Part shown: positions 1-8,190 of the stretch, piece by piece
Layout of the letters: every line of letters starts with the position of its first letter
Numbering within the stretch: the first letter of the stretch is position 1
From: ZC4RG30 sp046047615
Lineage (GTDB): Bacteria > Pseudomonadota > Gammaproteobacteria > Steroidobacterales > Steroidobacteraceae
Reading direction: 5' to 3'
Assembly (NCBI GenBank): GCA_046047615.1
Contig: JBJOHO010000055.1
Coordinates: forward strand, 1-42,140
DNA length: 42,140 nucleotides
Notes under the pieces: generated by a model
What the model was told of the DNA's origin: nothing
The model's database searches: none
Seen by the model: only the letters and a program-made list of their open reading frames with translations
Program-made: the position numbers and the translations under genes

Positions 1-1
1 G

Positions 2-2065
2 CGCTGGTCGATGCCGCTGTACGCGCATCCGGTCAGCTACCAGGCGACGCCGGCGGGCATGGAGGTGGGTCTGCCTCCCCGCCAGGTCGGTACCTACGAT
101 GGCAGCCGCGAAGTGCGTTACCTGCATCGCGCGGCCCTGACGATTGCTCCGGAAGGCTTCCAGCCTGTCGATGCGCGGTTGTCCGGACGCGGTGACTGGC
201 ACGCCCGCATCCGCCTCGGGGATGGGGCCGGCCGGCACATGGACGCGACGCTGCTGCATGGGAGTCCCTTCAGCCATTACGAACTGAACGCCGGCAACGC
301 CAGCGTGTCGACCACGGGTGCCGACGTCTTGCGTCTGCCCAGCGGGACCGACGATCGCCGGCTCCTGCTGCGCGTGGACGGCCAGCACTACGCCGCGTTC
401 GCACCGAGCGGCGCCCGCTGGCGCGAGAGCGGCCCGGGTCGCTGGCTGCTGGATTTCGGCGTCGGACGCAGGACGCTCGCCGTGGCCGCGCTGCCTGATG
501 GATCGGCGGCGACCCTGGAACGCTTCACGGCATCCGCCTACGTCATGCCTACGGACACGCGCGTGGCGTGGCAGTACGACGTCGCCAAGTCACAGGTGAC
601 GACCACCTTCAGCGTCGAGACGACCTCCCTGGAAGGGGAGGGCGGCAGCACCCTGCTGGGCCTGTACCCGCACCACTGGTCCGCGCCCTGTCCGGGGCTC
701 GACACGCAAGGTCTGGCATACAAGACCGTGCGCGGCGAGATCCGCCTGTTGCAGGCCAACCAGTTCTGCGTGCAGCGCAGCTTCCACGGGCTGATGCCGC
801 ACTGGGGGGCTGTCGAGACGCCGGCCGAGCGCGCGCGTGTGGAGAGCCTGCTCGCGGGCGACCGCGTCAAGGCCGACGAACTCTTCAAGAAGCAGGGCCG
901 TGGCACCTACTGGTTCGGCAAGGGCCTGGGCGCCACAGCGCAGCTCCTGTCTGTTGCCGAAGCCCAGGGTGTGCAGCCCGTCCGTGATGACCTGCTGGCA
1001 CGATTGAAGCGCCGCTTTGCGTCCTGGTTCGACGGCAGCCGCAACACCTACTTCTTCCACGACAAGGCCACCGGCACGTTCTCGGGTCTGTCGCAGGAGT
1101 ACGGCAGCGTCTCCGCGATGAACGACCACCATTTCCACTACGGCTACTGGATCATGGGTGCCGCCCACATCGCGCTGCGCGATCCGGACTGGGCCCGTGC
1201 CGACGCCTGGGGTCCCATCGTCCGGATGTTCGTAGACGAGATCGCCACGGCGGATCGCAGCGGCCGCGGCTTTCCGTTCCTGCGCAACTTCGATCCATAC
1301 GAGAGCCATTCCTGGGCGTCGGGTGACGCGAACTTCGATGCCGGCAACAACCAGGAGTCTTCCTCGGAATCCATCAATGCCTGGGCGGCGCTCGTGTTCT
1401 GGGGCGAAGCGACCGGCGATACGGCGCTGCGCGATCTTGGCGTCTACCTCTACACGAGCGAAGTCGCGGCGATCCAGCACTACTGGTTCGACATGGAGGG
1501 TCGTGTGCTCGATCCCGAGTTCGGACAACCCTTTGCCAGCATGGTCTTCGGCGGCAAGTACAGCTACAACACGTGGTGGACACAGGAGCCGCGCCAGATC
1601 CTCGGCATCAACTTCCTGCCCATCACCACGGCATCGACCTACCTTGCCCGCAAGCCGGGCTACCTGAAGCCCCTGGTGGACCGCTTGCCCGACGAGGTGC
1701 GCCGCTACCAGCGGCGTGGTGGCTCCGACGGCACGCCCACCGACATCTGGCAGGATGTGATTGCCTCGGCGCTGGCGCTGGAGGATGCGCAGGCCGGAAA
1801 GTCCGCCTGGCGACGCAACGGCACGATCGAGATCGGCGCCACGCGTACCCAGACGCAGCACTGGCTTTCACGTCTCGAAGAACTGGGCACCCCGGACTTC
1901 CAGATCACCGCGGACACGACGCTGTATTCGGTGTTCCGCCACGCCTCGGGTGCCCGGACCTATCTGGCCTGGAACACAGCCGACTCCCCCCGTACCGTCA
2001 CCTTCAGTGATGGCACGACACTCGAGGTTCCCGCACGGCGCTGGGCCAGCACCCGCGCGCCTTGA
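2..2065 (+). CDS. GH81 endo-1,3-beta-glucanase, 5' truncated by window edge
   Basis: Glycoside hydrolase family 81 hydrolyses internal beta-1,3-glucan (laminarin-type) bonds by inversion. The frame is open to the left edge, and the first visible residues (RWSMPLYAHPVSYQ) match an internal family segment, so the true start, signal peptide and first strand lie outside the window. Numbering from the Met at position 11, the DHHFHYGYW segment carries D372 and the GNNQESSSE segment carries E449 and E453. The 77-residue spacing from D372 to E449 and the ESSSE pair match the catalytic Asp/Glu arrangement I recall for characterised GH81 enzymes. About 685 residues are visible, which covers nearly all of the catalytic module, and no carbohydrate-binding module follows. 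A GH17-GT2 beta-glucan synthase-like gene lies at the other end of the window. Family assignment is firm; secretion is inferred. Confidence 0.93.
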   Translation, partial: RWSMPLYAHPVSYQATPAGMEVGLPPRQVGTYDGSREVRYLHRAALTIAPEGFQPVDARLSGRGDWHARIRLGDGAGRHMDATLLHGSPFSHYELNAGNASVSTTGADVLRLPSGTDDRRLLLRVDGQHYAAFAPSGARWRESGPGRWLLDFGVGRRTLAVAALPDGSAATLERFTASAYVMPTDTRVAWQYDVAKSQVTTTFSVETTSLEGEGGSTLLGLYPHHWSAPCPGLDTQGLAYKTVRGEIRLLQANQFCVQRSFHGLMPHWGAVETPAERARVESLLAGDRVKADELFKKQGRGTYWFGKGLGATAQLLSVAEAQGVQPVRDDLLARLKRRFASWFDGSRNTYFFHDKATGTFSGLSQEYGSVSAMNDHHFHYGYWIMGAAHIALRDPDWARADAWGPIVRMFVDEIATADRSGRGFPFLRNFDPYESHSWASGDANFDAGNNQESSSESINAWAALVFWGEATGDTALRDLGVYLYTSEVAAIQHYWFDMEGRVLDPEFGQPFASMVFGGKYSYNTWWTQEPRQILGINFLPITTASTYLARKPGYLKPLVDRLPDEVRRYQRRGGSDGTPTDIWQDVIASALALEDAQAGKSAWRRNGTIEIGATRTQTQHWLSRLEELGTPDFQITADTTLYSVFRHASGARTYLAWNTADSPRTVTFSDGTTLEVPARRWASTRAP

Positions 2066-2075
2066 CTTCCTCCGC

Positions 2076-2096
2076 GCCGCCATTGCACATGGCGGC
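2076..2096 (+). repeat. Perfect hairpin abutting the start codon of the next gene
   Basis: GCCGCCAT, a 5-base loop TGCAC, then ATGGCGGC forms an 8-bp perfect stem that ends one base before the ATG at 2097. No T-run follows, so it is not a canonical intrinsic terminator. It occupies the place where a Shine-Dalgarno sequence would be expected and could restrain translation or mark the GH81 transcript end. Confidence 0.5.
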
Positions 2097-3143
2097 ATGA
2101 CAACGTCGCAGCGCCGACCGATCGCACTTCTTGTCTCGGCGCTGCTGGCAGGAGCCGCGGACGCCGCGACAGACTGCGATCCGGCAGAAGGCCTGGCATA
2201 CCTCTGCGGCCCCGTGGCTGCCGAGGACATGGTTGAGATCCCCGGCACGCACTGGGCCATCGCCAGCGCGCTGAACGTTGGTGCGCCAGCCCGGCTCCAG
2301 GTGCTGGACCTGCGGCATCGCCGCGCGCAACCCGTCGAGTGGCGGTCCGGGCCCACGAGCCCAGCGCGCCACGACCCTGCCTGCGCGACGCCACCCGACC
2401 CGCAACGCTGGTCGACCGACGGTCTCGCCTTGCGATCCGGAACAGACGGTCAGGTCATGCTCTACGTCGCCAACCATGGTGACCGTCAGGCCATCGAAGT
2501 CTTCGACGTGCTGGTGGACGGGCCGGGCAGCGAGCCACCCCCTCTGCGCTGGGCCGGCTGCCTGCCTTTGCCGGTTGGCCACATGGCCAACGCGGTCCAT
2601 GCCTTGCCGGACGGCGGTCTGCTGGTGGCGAGCTTCCACGATCCGCGGGACCGCGAGGCCTGGGCACGCATGGCGCGCGGTGAGGACACAGGCGCGATCC
2701 TCGAATGGCAGCCGGCCCGCGGCTGGCGCACGCTGGCACGCATGCCCGGTGGCAACGGCATCACCGCCAGCGCGGACGGTGACACGGTCTATGCCAGCGC
2801 CTGGGCCGCCGCGAAGCTCGTGGTGCTGTCGCGCCGCAGCGGCGCACGCCGTGACATTGTCCTGGACTACTTGCCGGACAACCTGCACATGCTGCCGGAT
2901 GGGCGCCTGCTGGTGGCGGGGCAACGCAGCCGCGTCGCGGACATCGCCGCCTGCACAGGGCCACAATGTCCACAGCTCTGGGTCGTGGAGCGCCTGGATC
3001 CGGCCACGGGCACGCGGCACCCGCTGCTGCAGGGCAGTGGCACGACCCTGATCAACTACGCCTGCGGTGCGCGACTCGTGGGCGACCAATTCTTCGTCAC
3101 CTTCCGTGGCGCGCCGCGGATCGGAATCCTTGCCCCGCCATGA
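2097..3143 (+). CDS. Secreted SMP-30/paraoxonase-like beta-propeller protein
   Basis: A 348-residue protein with an N-terminal signal peptide (MTTSQRRPIALLVSALLAG..., predicted cleavage near ADAA) followed by repeated propeller strands. The segments NGITASADGDTVYASAW and DNLHMLPDGRLLVAG resemble the calcium-site strands of the SMP-30/gluconolactonase and paraoxonase superfamily, whose members hydrolyse lactones or esters. Several Cys residues fit an oxidised periplasmic or outer location. The ATG at 2097 is the only good in-frame start before the signal sequence. It has no visible ribosome-binding site and sits directly behind a hairpin. The stop overlaps the next gene's start (ATGA). The substrate is unknown; another six-bladed propeller with a non-enzymatic role is possible. 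Confidence 0.7.
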   Translation: MTTSQRRPIALLVSALLAGAADAATDCDPAEGLAYLCGPVAAEDMVEIPGTHWAIASALNVGAPARLQVLDLRHRRAQPVEWRSGPTSPARHDPACATPPDPQRWSTDGLALRSGTDGQVMLYVANHGDRQAIEVFDVLVDGPGSEPPPLRWAGCLPLPVGHMANAVHALPDGGLLVASFHDPRDREAWARMARGEDTGAILEWQPARGWRTLARMPGGNGITASADGDTVYASAWAAAKLVVLSRRSGARRDIVLDYLPDNLHMLPDGRLLVAGQRSRVADIAACTGPQCPQLWVVERLDPATGTRHPLLQGSGTTLINYACGARLVGDQFFVTFRGAPRIGILAPP

Positions 3144-3721
3144 AATCAGTCTGCGTGTTCTGTGGATCGAGTGTCGGTACGCGGCCTGCCTATGCAGCCA
3201 CGGCCCGCGCCCTGGGCGAACAGCTGGCGGCGCAAGGCCTGCGCCTTGTCTACGGTGGCTCCAGCATCGGCCTGATGCGCGTGGTCGCCGACGCGGCGCT
3301 GGCACACGGCGGTGATGTGGTCGGTGTCATCCCGCAGGCCCTGGTCGACTTCGAGCTGGCCTACACGGCCCTGCCGACGCTGCACGTCGTGGCCAACATG
3401 CACGAGCGCAAGGCGCTGATGGCCGAGCTCGCCGACGGCTTCATCGCCTTGCCGGGCGGGCTCGGCACGCTCGAGGAACTGTTCGAGGTCTGGACCTGGG
3501 GCCAGCTGGGCCTGCACGCGAAGCCCTACGGGCTGCTGGACGTCGACGGGTACTATTCGACCTTGGTGGGCTTCCTGGACCACGCACAACAGGAGGGTTT
3601 CATGCGCGCGCCGCATCGCGGCATGTTGCTGCATGAAACCGAGCCTGCCGCGCTGCTCGACGCCATGCGCCGCTACCAACCGCCGGTGGTCCGACCGAAG
3701 ATCGAACGCCGGGACACCTGA
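3140..3721 (+). CDS. LOG family protein (TIGR00730), cytokinin-riboside-phosphate phosphoribohydrolase type
   Basis: A 193-residue Rossmann-fold protein of the lysine-decarboxylase-like/LOG family. Members remove ribose 5-phosphate from N6-substituted AMP, and many bacterial ones act as nucleoside-monophosphate phosphoribohydrolases. The N-terminal VCVFCGSSVG and GGSSIGLM segments and the diagnostic PGGLGTLEE motif (PGGxGTxxE) are intact, with the preceding MHERKALM helix typical of the family. Length is normal. The start ATG overlaps the stop of the propeller gene as ATGA, so translation is probably coupled. Cytosolic. The name lysine decarboxylase used in older annotations is not supported by biochemistry of the family. 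Confidence 0.93.
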   Translation: MKSVCVFCGSSVGTRPAYAATARALGEQLAAQGLRLVYGGSSIGLMRVVADAALAHGGDVVGVIPQALVDFELAYTALPTLHVVANMHERKALMAELADGFIALPGGLGTLEELFEVWTWGQLGLHAKPYGLLDVDGYYSTLVGFLDHAQQEGFMRAPHRGMLLHETEPAALLDAMRRYQPPVVRPKIERRDT

Positions 3722-3738
3722 AAACGCCTGGGGGAACC

Positions 3739-5493
3739 ATGACACCAGTCCCACGCCGGAACGGCGCCGCCTTGACGGTCGCGGCGCTGCTGGCCGCCGC
3801 CGTGCAAGTACAGGCCGCCGCGCCTGACCAGCCGCACACACAGCTGCTGTGGGGTGACACCCACCTGCACACCTCGCACTCGGTGGATGCCTACTCCAAC
3901 GGCAACGTCGCCACCGACCCGGACACGGCCTACCGCTTCGCCAAGGGCCAGCCGGTGCTGCATCCGACGGCGCGCACGCGCATCCGCATCGACCGCCCGC
4001 TGGATTTCCTGGTCGTGGCCGACCACGCCGAGATGATGGAACTGCAGCTGCACCTGAAGCGCGATGAGCCGGCCTGGACACGCACGCCATCCGGCGCCCG
4101 CCTCGCCGACATCCTGCGGACCAATCTCCGCGGCGTGTTCCAGGAGGTCATGCGGATTGGCGACGCCCCGGCGCAGGCGGCGCTGGTCAAGGACCTGGAG
4201 ACACCGGAGAACCGCCGTGCCAGCTGGGCGGCCATCGCCGACACCGCTGACCGGCACGACCAGCCGGGCCGCTTCACCGCGCTGATCGGCTGGGAATGGT
4301 CGGCGGCGCCGGGCGGACTGAACCTGCACCGCGTGATCTTCACACCGGCCGACGCGGCCACCGCAAAGCGCTTCATCCCCTTCAGCTACTACGACAGCCA
4401 GCGGCCGGAAGACCTGTGGCGCTGGCTGGAGAAGACGCAGCGCGAGACGGGTGCGGAGTTCGTCTCCATCCCGCACAACTCGAACCTGTCGAACGGGCTG
4501 ATGTTCGACGCCGTCGACAGCGACGGCCGGCCGCTGAGTGCGGACTACGCACGCACGCGGGCCCGTTGGGAGCCGGTGATCGAGGTCACGCAGGTCAAGG
4601 GCACGTCGGAGACCCACCCGGCGCTGTCCCGCAACGATGAACAGGCGGGCTTCGAGATCCGCGACAAGCTCCTGGCGGGTGCGCCGGCGACGCCGGCGGA
4701 AGGCTCGTATGCGCGCAGTGCCTTGCTGCGTGGCCTCGAGACCGAACAGCGCACGGGCGTGAACCCTTACAAGTTCGGCCTGATCGGCAGCACCGACTCC
4801 CATACGGGCCTGAGCTCCGCCGAGGAGTTCAACTTCCACGGCAAGCTTGCCAACGACATGCTGCCGGAGCAGCGCAATGCACCCGCCCCGGGTTTCCGCG
4901 CCTGGGAGATGTCGGCCTCGGGCATGGCGGCGGTCTGGGCCACGGCCAACACGCGCCAGGCCATCACCGAGGCCTTCCGCCGCAAGGAGGTCTATGCGAC
5001 GAGCGGTCCGCGCATCGCCCTGCGCGTCTTCGCCGGCTATGGTTTCACGCCACGCGATGCCCGGGCCCGCGACATCGCCGCGACCGGCTACCGCGGCGGC
5101 GTGCCGATGGGCGGTGACCTCGCGCGTGCGCCGCACGGCCGTGCGCCGTCGCTGCTCATCCACGCGGTCCGCGACCCGCTGTCGGCCCCGCTGCAGCGCG
5201 TGCAGGTCGTGAAGGGCTGGCTCGACGCCCAGGGTCACCGCGAGGAACGCGTGTTCGACGCCACGCCCGCTGGTGGCCCGCAAGCCGGCGCCACCGAGAT
5301 CGCCACCGTATGGCAGGACCCGGATTTCGACCCGGCGCGGCGCGCGTTCTACTACGTGCGCGTGCTGGAACAGCCCGTCGCCCGCCATCAGGTCCACGAC
5401 GCCCGGGCACTCGGCATCGACCCGGCCAGCACCGGCTTTCCGCTGACGATCCAGGAGCGCGCCTGGTCATCGCCGGTCTGGTACACACCTTGA
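3739..5493 (+). CDS. DUF3604 family secreted protein with PHP-like metal motifs
   Basis: A 584-residue protein with a signal peptide (residues 1 to about 27), then a DUF3604 domain over nearly its whole length. Candidate metal ligands follow the layout of PHP phosphoesterases: H42xH44 in GDTHLHTSH, D95-H96 in VVADHAEMM, H246 in IPHNSN and D353xH355 in STDSHTG. A di- or trinuclear metal hydrolase in the periplasm is therefore a reasonable inference, but no substrate is known to me. A GGGGGAA ribosome-binding site lies upstream of the ATG. Its stop overlaps the TTG start of a membrane-anchored parvulin, and a HupE/UreJ-type membrane protein follows. This suggests that the enzyme, its folding factor and a metal transporter are made together. 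Confidence 0.88.
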   Translation: MTPVPRRNGAALTVAALLAAAVQVQAAAPDQPHTQLLWGDTHLHTSHSVDAYSNGNVATDPDTAYRFAKGQPVLHPTARTRIRIDRPLDFLVVADHAEMMELQLHLKRDEPAWTRTPSGARLADILRTNLRGVFQEVMRIGDAPAQAALVKDLETPENRRASWAAIADTADRHDQPGRFTALIGWEWSAAPGGLNLHRVIFTPADAATAKRFIPFSYYDSQRPEDLWRWLEKTQRETGAEFVSIPHNSNLSNGLMFDAVDSDGRPLSADYARTRARWEPVIEVTQVKGTSETHPALSRNDEQAGFEIRDKLLAGAPATPAEGSYARSALLRGLETEQRTGVNPYKFGLIGSTDSHTGLSSAEEFNFHGKLANDMLPEQRNAPAPGFRAWEMSASGMAAVWATANTRQAITEAFRRKEVYATSGPRIALRVFAGYGFTPRDARARDIAATGYRGGVPMGGDLARAPHGRAPSLLIHAVRDPLSAPLQRVQVVKGWLDAQGHREERVFDATPAGGPQAGATEIATVWQDPDFDPARRAFYYVRVLEQPVARHQVHDARALGIDPASTGFPLTIQERAWSSPVWYTP

Positions 5494-6383
5494 GCCTGCG
5501 ATCGGCGCTGCGCGGCGCGTTGCGCGAGCCGCTGCTGCATTGCGTACTGGCTGCGGCAGCCCTGTACACGCTGGCAGCCTGGCGCGGCGCGGGCGACGAC
5601 GATCCGGCATCGCGGCGCATCGTGGTGGACGATGCTGCCCTCGTCGATTTCATCCAGTACCGCGCCAAGGCCTTCGAGCCCGCACGGTTTGCCGCGCAGT
5701 TGCAGGCGCTGCCGGCTGCGGAGCGGGCGGCGCTCGAGCAGCAGTACGTCGAGCGCGAGGTGCTGTACCGCGAGGCACTGCGTCGCGGGCTCCAGGTCGG
5801 GGACGACGTGATCCGCCAGCGCCTCATCCAGCGGCTCGACTATGTGCTTGAGGCGGAAGTGGCGGCACAGCCCGACGCCGTCCCCGCGCCTGCTGACGCC
5901 AGCTTGCAGGCCTGGTACGCGCAACATGAGGCCGACTACCGCGAGCCGGCGACGCTCGGCTTCAGCCACGTGTACTTCGATGCCGCACACCGCGGCGATG
6001 CCGCCGCCCGCGCTGCCGCCCAGGCCCTGCTGCCACGCCTGCAGCGCCGCCAGGCCGGCCCCGACGCGGCCACTGGCGAAGGCGACCGCTTTCCCTATTT
6101 CACGCACTATGCGGAACGCACCGACGACTACGTCGGTTCACATTTCGATGCGGCGTTCGCCGCCGCCGTCGCGGCGCTGCCCGTCGGCCGCTGGTCTGGC
6201 CCGCTGCGGTCCCCGCAGGGTTGGCATCTGGTCTACCTGGACCGCCGCCGCGAGGCCCGCGTGCCGCCGCTGGCGGAGATCCGCGGCCGGGTGCTCGAGG
6301 ACTTCCAGCGCGAACAGCGGGCCGCCGCGCGGGATGCGCTGGTGCGCCGCCTGGTGGCTGGATACACGGTGGTTCGCCCTTGA
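5490..6383 (+). CDS. Membrane-anchored parvulin-type peptidyl-prolyl isomerase
   Basis: With a TTG start at 5490 that overlaps the previous stop (TTGA), the product has 297 residues. It has one N-terminal membrane segment (LLHCVLAAAALYTLAAW, about 16-32), a SurA/PpiD-like helical region and a C-terminal PpiC/rotamase domain. The segments LGFSHVYFD and LPVGRWSGPLRSPQGWHLVYL are characteristic of the rotamase fold. It probably faces the periplasm and helps exported clients fold, plausibly the neighbouring DUF3604 protein. No in-frame ATG exists between the membrane segment and the preceding stop-free region, which supports TTG. The next gene starts 11 bases downstream. Catalytic isomerase activity is inferred; some relatives act only as chaperones. 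Confidence 0.85.
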   Translation: MSLRSALRGALREPLLHCVLAAAALYTLAAWRGAGDDDPASRRIVVDDAALVDFIQYRAKAFEPARFAAQLQALPAAERAALEQQYVEREVLYREALRRGLQVGDDVIRQRLIQRLDYVLEAEVAAQPDAVPAPADASLQAWYAQHEADYREPATLGFSHVYFDAAHRGDAAARAAAQALLPRLQRRQAGPDAATGEGDRFPYFTHYAERTDDYVGSHFDAAFAAAVAALPVGRWSGPLRSPQGWHLVYLDRRREARVPPLAEIRGRVLEDFQREQRAAARDALVRRLVAGYTVVRP

Positions 6384-6394
6384 GGACGGCGCTC

Positions 6395-7348
6395 ATGCGC
6401 GCAGTCTGCTTGGCCATGGCATGCCTGACGATGGCCGCGGCACGGGCGCACGATGCCCGCCCGGTCTACGTGGAGCTCGAGCAGCGCAGCGAGCACCTGT
6501 ATCGCGCCAGCGTGCAGATGCCCCCGGTCGAGGCAGGCCTCGGTGCGCCCTCGCTGCGCTGGCCGGCAGACTGCGAGCCCGTCGCCGGCGGCAGTGGCCT
6601 GCACCAATGCCGCGAGCCCTTGCCCGGCCGTGCACTGCAGTTGCAGTGGCCGGGCATCAACCCGGCCCTGTCCACGGTGTTCCGGCTGCGCACGGCGGGC
6701 GGCGCTGACGACTGGGCGGTGCTGCCCCCTGGCGAGACGCGCCTGCCCGTGCCGGCGGTGCGCAGCCTGTGGCGGGTGCTGGGCGACTATTTCGTGCTGG
6801 GTGTGCAGCACATCGCCGGCGGGCCGGACCACCTGCTGTTCGTCGCTGCGCTGGTCCTCATCGCCGGCACGCCGCGCCGCATCGCGATCACCGTCACCGG
6901 TTTCACGCTGGCCCATTCGCTGACGCTGTCGCTGGCGGCGCTCGGCGTGATCGCGCCCTCCGTGCCGGCCACCGAGGCCGCCATCGCACTGACGATCCTG
7001 TTCCTGGCCTGGGAAGTGGGTCGCCTCGGCACCGGTACCTTGACCCAGCGCCGGCCGCTGCTGGTGGCGTCCCTGTTCGGTCTCCTGCATGGCCTCGGCT
7101 TCGCTGCGGTGCTCGCTGAACTGGGCCTGCCGCGCGGGCATGCGGTGCCGGCGCTGGCGGCGTTCAACGTCGGCGTCGAGGCGGGGCAGCTGCTGTTCGT
7201 CCTGCTGCTGCTGGGCCTGGGTCTGCTGCTGCGCCGCATGCTACCGGTGGACCCTGCGCGCCGCGCCGCCTGGATCCGTGTCGGTGCCACCTGGGCACTG
7301 GGCCTGCCCGCCTCCTGGTGGCTCCTCGAGCGCCTCGGCAGCCTCTGA
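6395..7348 (+). CDS. HupE/UreJ family membrane protein (HupE_UreJ_2 type)
   Basis: A 317-residue protein with a signal-like N-terminus, a periplasmic domain of about 120 residues starting AHDARPVYVEL, and a C-terminal bundle of about six membrane helices. Family motifs are clear: GVQHIAGGPDHLLFV, FTLAHSLTL, FGLLHGLGFA and FNVGVEAGQL, with His residues in the first three helices. HupE and UreJ relatives are linked to nickel or cobalt supply for hydrogenase and urease. No such enzyme is visible here, so the metal and client are open. The ATG at 6395 has a GAGGA ribosome-binding site 8 bases upstream. A TTG at 6380 that overlaps the parvulin stop is also in frame and would add five residues. CadD follows after 3 bases. 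Confidence 0.88.
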   Translation: MRAVCLAMACLTMAAARAHDARPVYVELEQRSEHLYRASVQMPPVEAGLGAPSLRWPADCEPVAGGSGLHQCREPLPGRALQLQWPGINPALSTVFRLRTAGGADDWAVLPPGETRLPVPAVRSLWRVLGDYFVLGVQHIAGGPDHLLFVAALVLIAGTPRRIAITVTGFTLAHSLTLSLAALGVIAPSVPATEAAIALTILFLAWEVGRLGTGTLTQRRPLLVASLFGLLHGLGFAAVLAELGLPRGHAVPALAAFNVGVEAGQLLFVLLLLGLGLLLRRMLPVDPARRAAWIRVGATWALGLPASWWLLERLGSL

Positions 7349-7351
7349 CCC

Positions 7352-7951
7352 ATGGACCCCCTGCTGCTGTCCATCGCGGTGTTCGTCGCCACCAACATCG
7401 ACGACCTGTTCGTGCTGGCCGCCTTCTTCGCCGACCGTCGCTTGCCGGTGCGCGTCGTGGTGGCGGGCCAGTTCCTGGGCATCTTCGCGCTGCTGGCCAC
7501 CAGCGCGCTGGCGGCCAGCCTCGCCTGGCAGGTGACGCCCGGCCTGCTGGCCTGGCTGGGCGTGGTGCCGCTGGGGTTGGGGCTGTGGGAATTGGGGTCA
7601 GTCCTGCGCCGCCGCAACGGCGCCGGTGACGCGGAGGATGACGACGATCCCACGGCCCTGGCCCGTCGTGCCGAGCGTCACCTGCACTCGCGGCTGCTGG
7701 CGGTCGCCGCCGTGACGGTGGCCAACGGCGGCGACAACCTCGCGGCCTGGATTCCGCTGTTCACCCGCCAGCCCGCCCGCCTGCTGGTCGACGGCCTGCT
7801 GTTTGCCGCCCTCACGGCACTGTGGTGCTGGCTCGGCTGGCGTCTTGTGCAGTGGCCACGGCTTGGCGACGCGCTGCGGCGTCACGGCGACCTGCTGCTC
7901 GCCGTGGTATTGATCGTGCTGGGTCTGCTCCTGCTGGGAGGTGCGTTGTGA
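7352..7951 (+). CDS. CadD family cadmium-resistance-type transporter
   Basis: A 199-residue membrane protein with five or six helices and the CadD hallmarks near the N-terminus (ATNIDDLFVLAAFF) and in the second half (VTVANGGDNLAAWIPLF). The conserved acidic residues in both segments are expected inside the membrane. CadD proteins of staphylococci give cadmium resistance, and the wider family is placed near LysE-type exporters. The cytoplasmic loop is very acidic (GDAEDDDDP), which could bind cations. It follows the HupE/UreJ gene by 3 bases and overlaps the next start as GTGA, so it belongs to the same operon. Actual substrate is unknown; a metal cation is likeliest. Confidence 0.85.
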   Translation: MDPLLLSIAVFVATNIDDLFVLAAFFADRRLPVRVVVAGQFLGIFALLATSALAASLAWQVTPGLLAWLGVVPLGLGLWELGSVLRRRNGAGDAEDDDDPTALARRAERHLHSRLLAVAAVTVANGGDNLAAWIPLFTRQPARLLVDGLLFAALTALWCWLGWRLVQWPRLGDALRRHGDLLLAVVLIVLGLLLLGGAL

Positions 7952-8166
7952 AAGTGGTCCTGATGTTCCTGCTCGTGGGCGTCGCCATCGGTGTGTTCCT
8001 GATGAGCCGCAGTGGCCGACCCGGCAGCAAGCCGGGCCGTGATGCCGGTGATGCGGGCTTGCCCGTCCTGCCCGGTGGCAGCAGTGGCAAGGGCAGCAAG
8101 GGTGACTCGAAAGACGCTGATGGCAACGATGGCGATGGTGGTGGCGATGGTGGTGGCAGCGACTGA
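7948..8166 (+). CDS. Small membrane-anchored protein with Gly/Asp-rich tail
   Basis: A GTG at 7948 overlaps the CadD stop and is preceded by a strong GGGAGG ribosome-binding site 6 bases away, inside the end of cadD. The 72-residue product has one membrane helix (VVLMFLLVGVAIGVFLM) followed by a low-complexity tail rich in Gly, Ser, Asp and Lys, ending in short GDGGG-type repeats. The tail would be disordered and could bind divalent cations weakly. I recognise no family. The strong initiation signals and operon position argue that it is expressed. It may be an accessory peptide of the CadD or HupE proteins, but nothing shows this directly. Confidence 0.65.
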   Translation: MKVVLMFLLVGVAIGVFLMSRSGRPGSKPGRDAGDAGLPVLPGGSSGKGSKGDSKDADGNDGDGGGDGGGSD

Positions 8167-8190
8167 GTCATGAGGACAAGGAGACTGGAG

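Noticed and set aside
8085..8163. Short GGTGATGGTGGC-type DNA repeats
   Set aside because: They encode the Gly/Asp tail of the small membrane protein and are too short and irregular to call a DNA repeat element or CRISPR.
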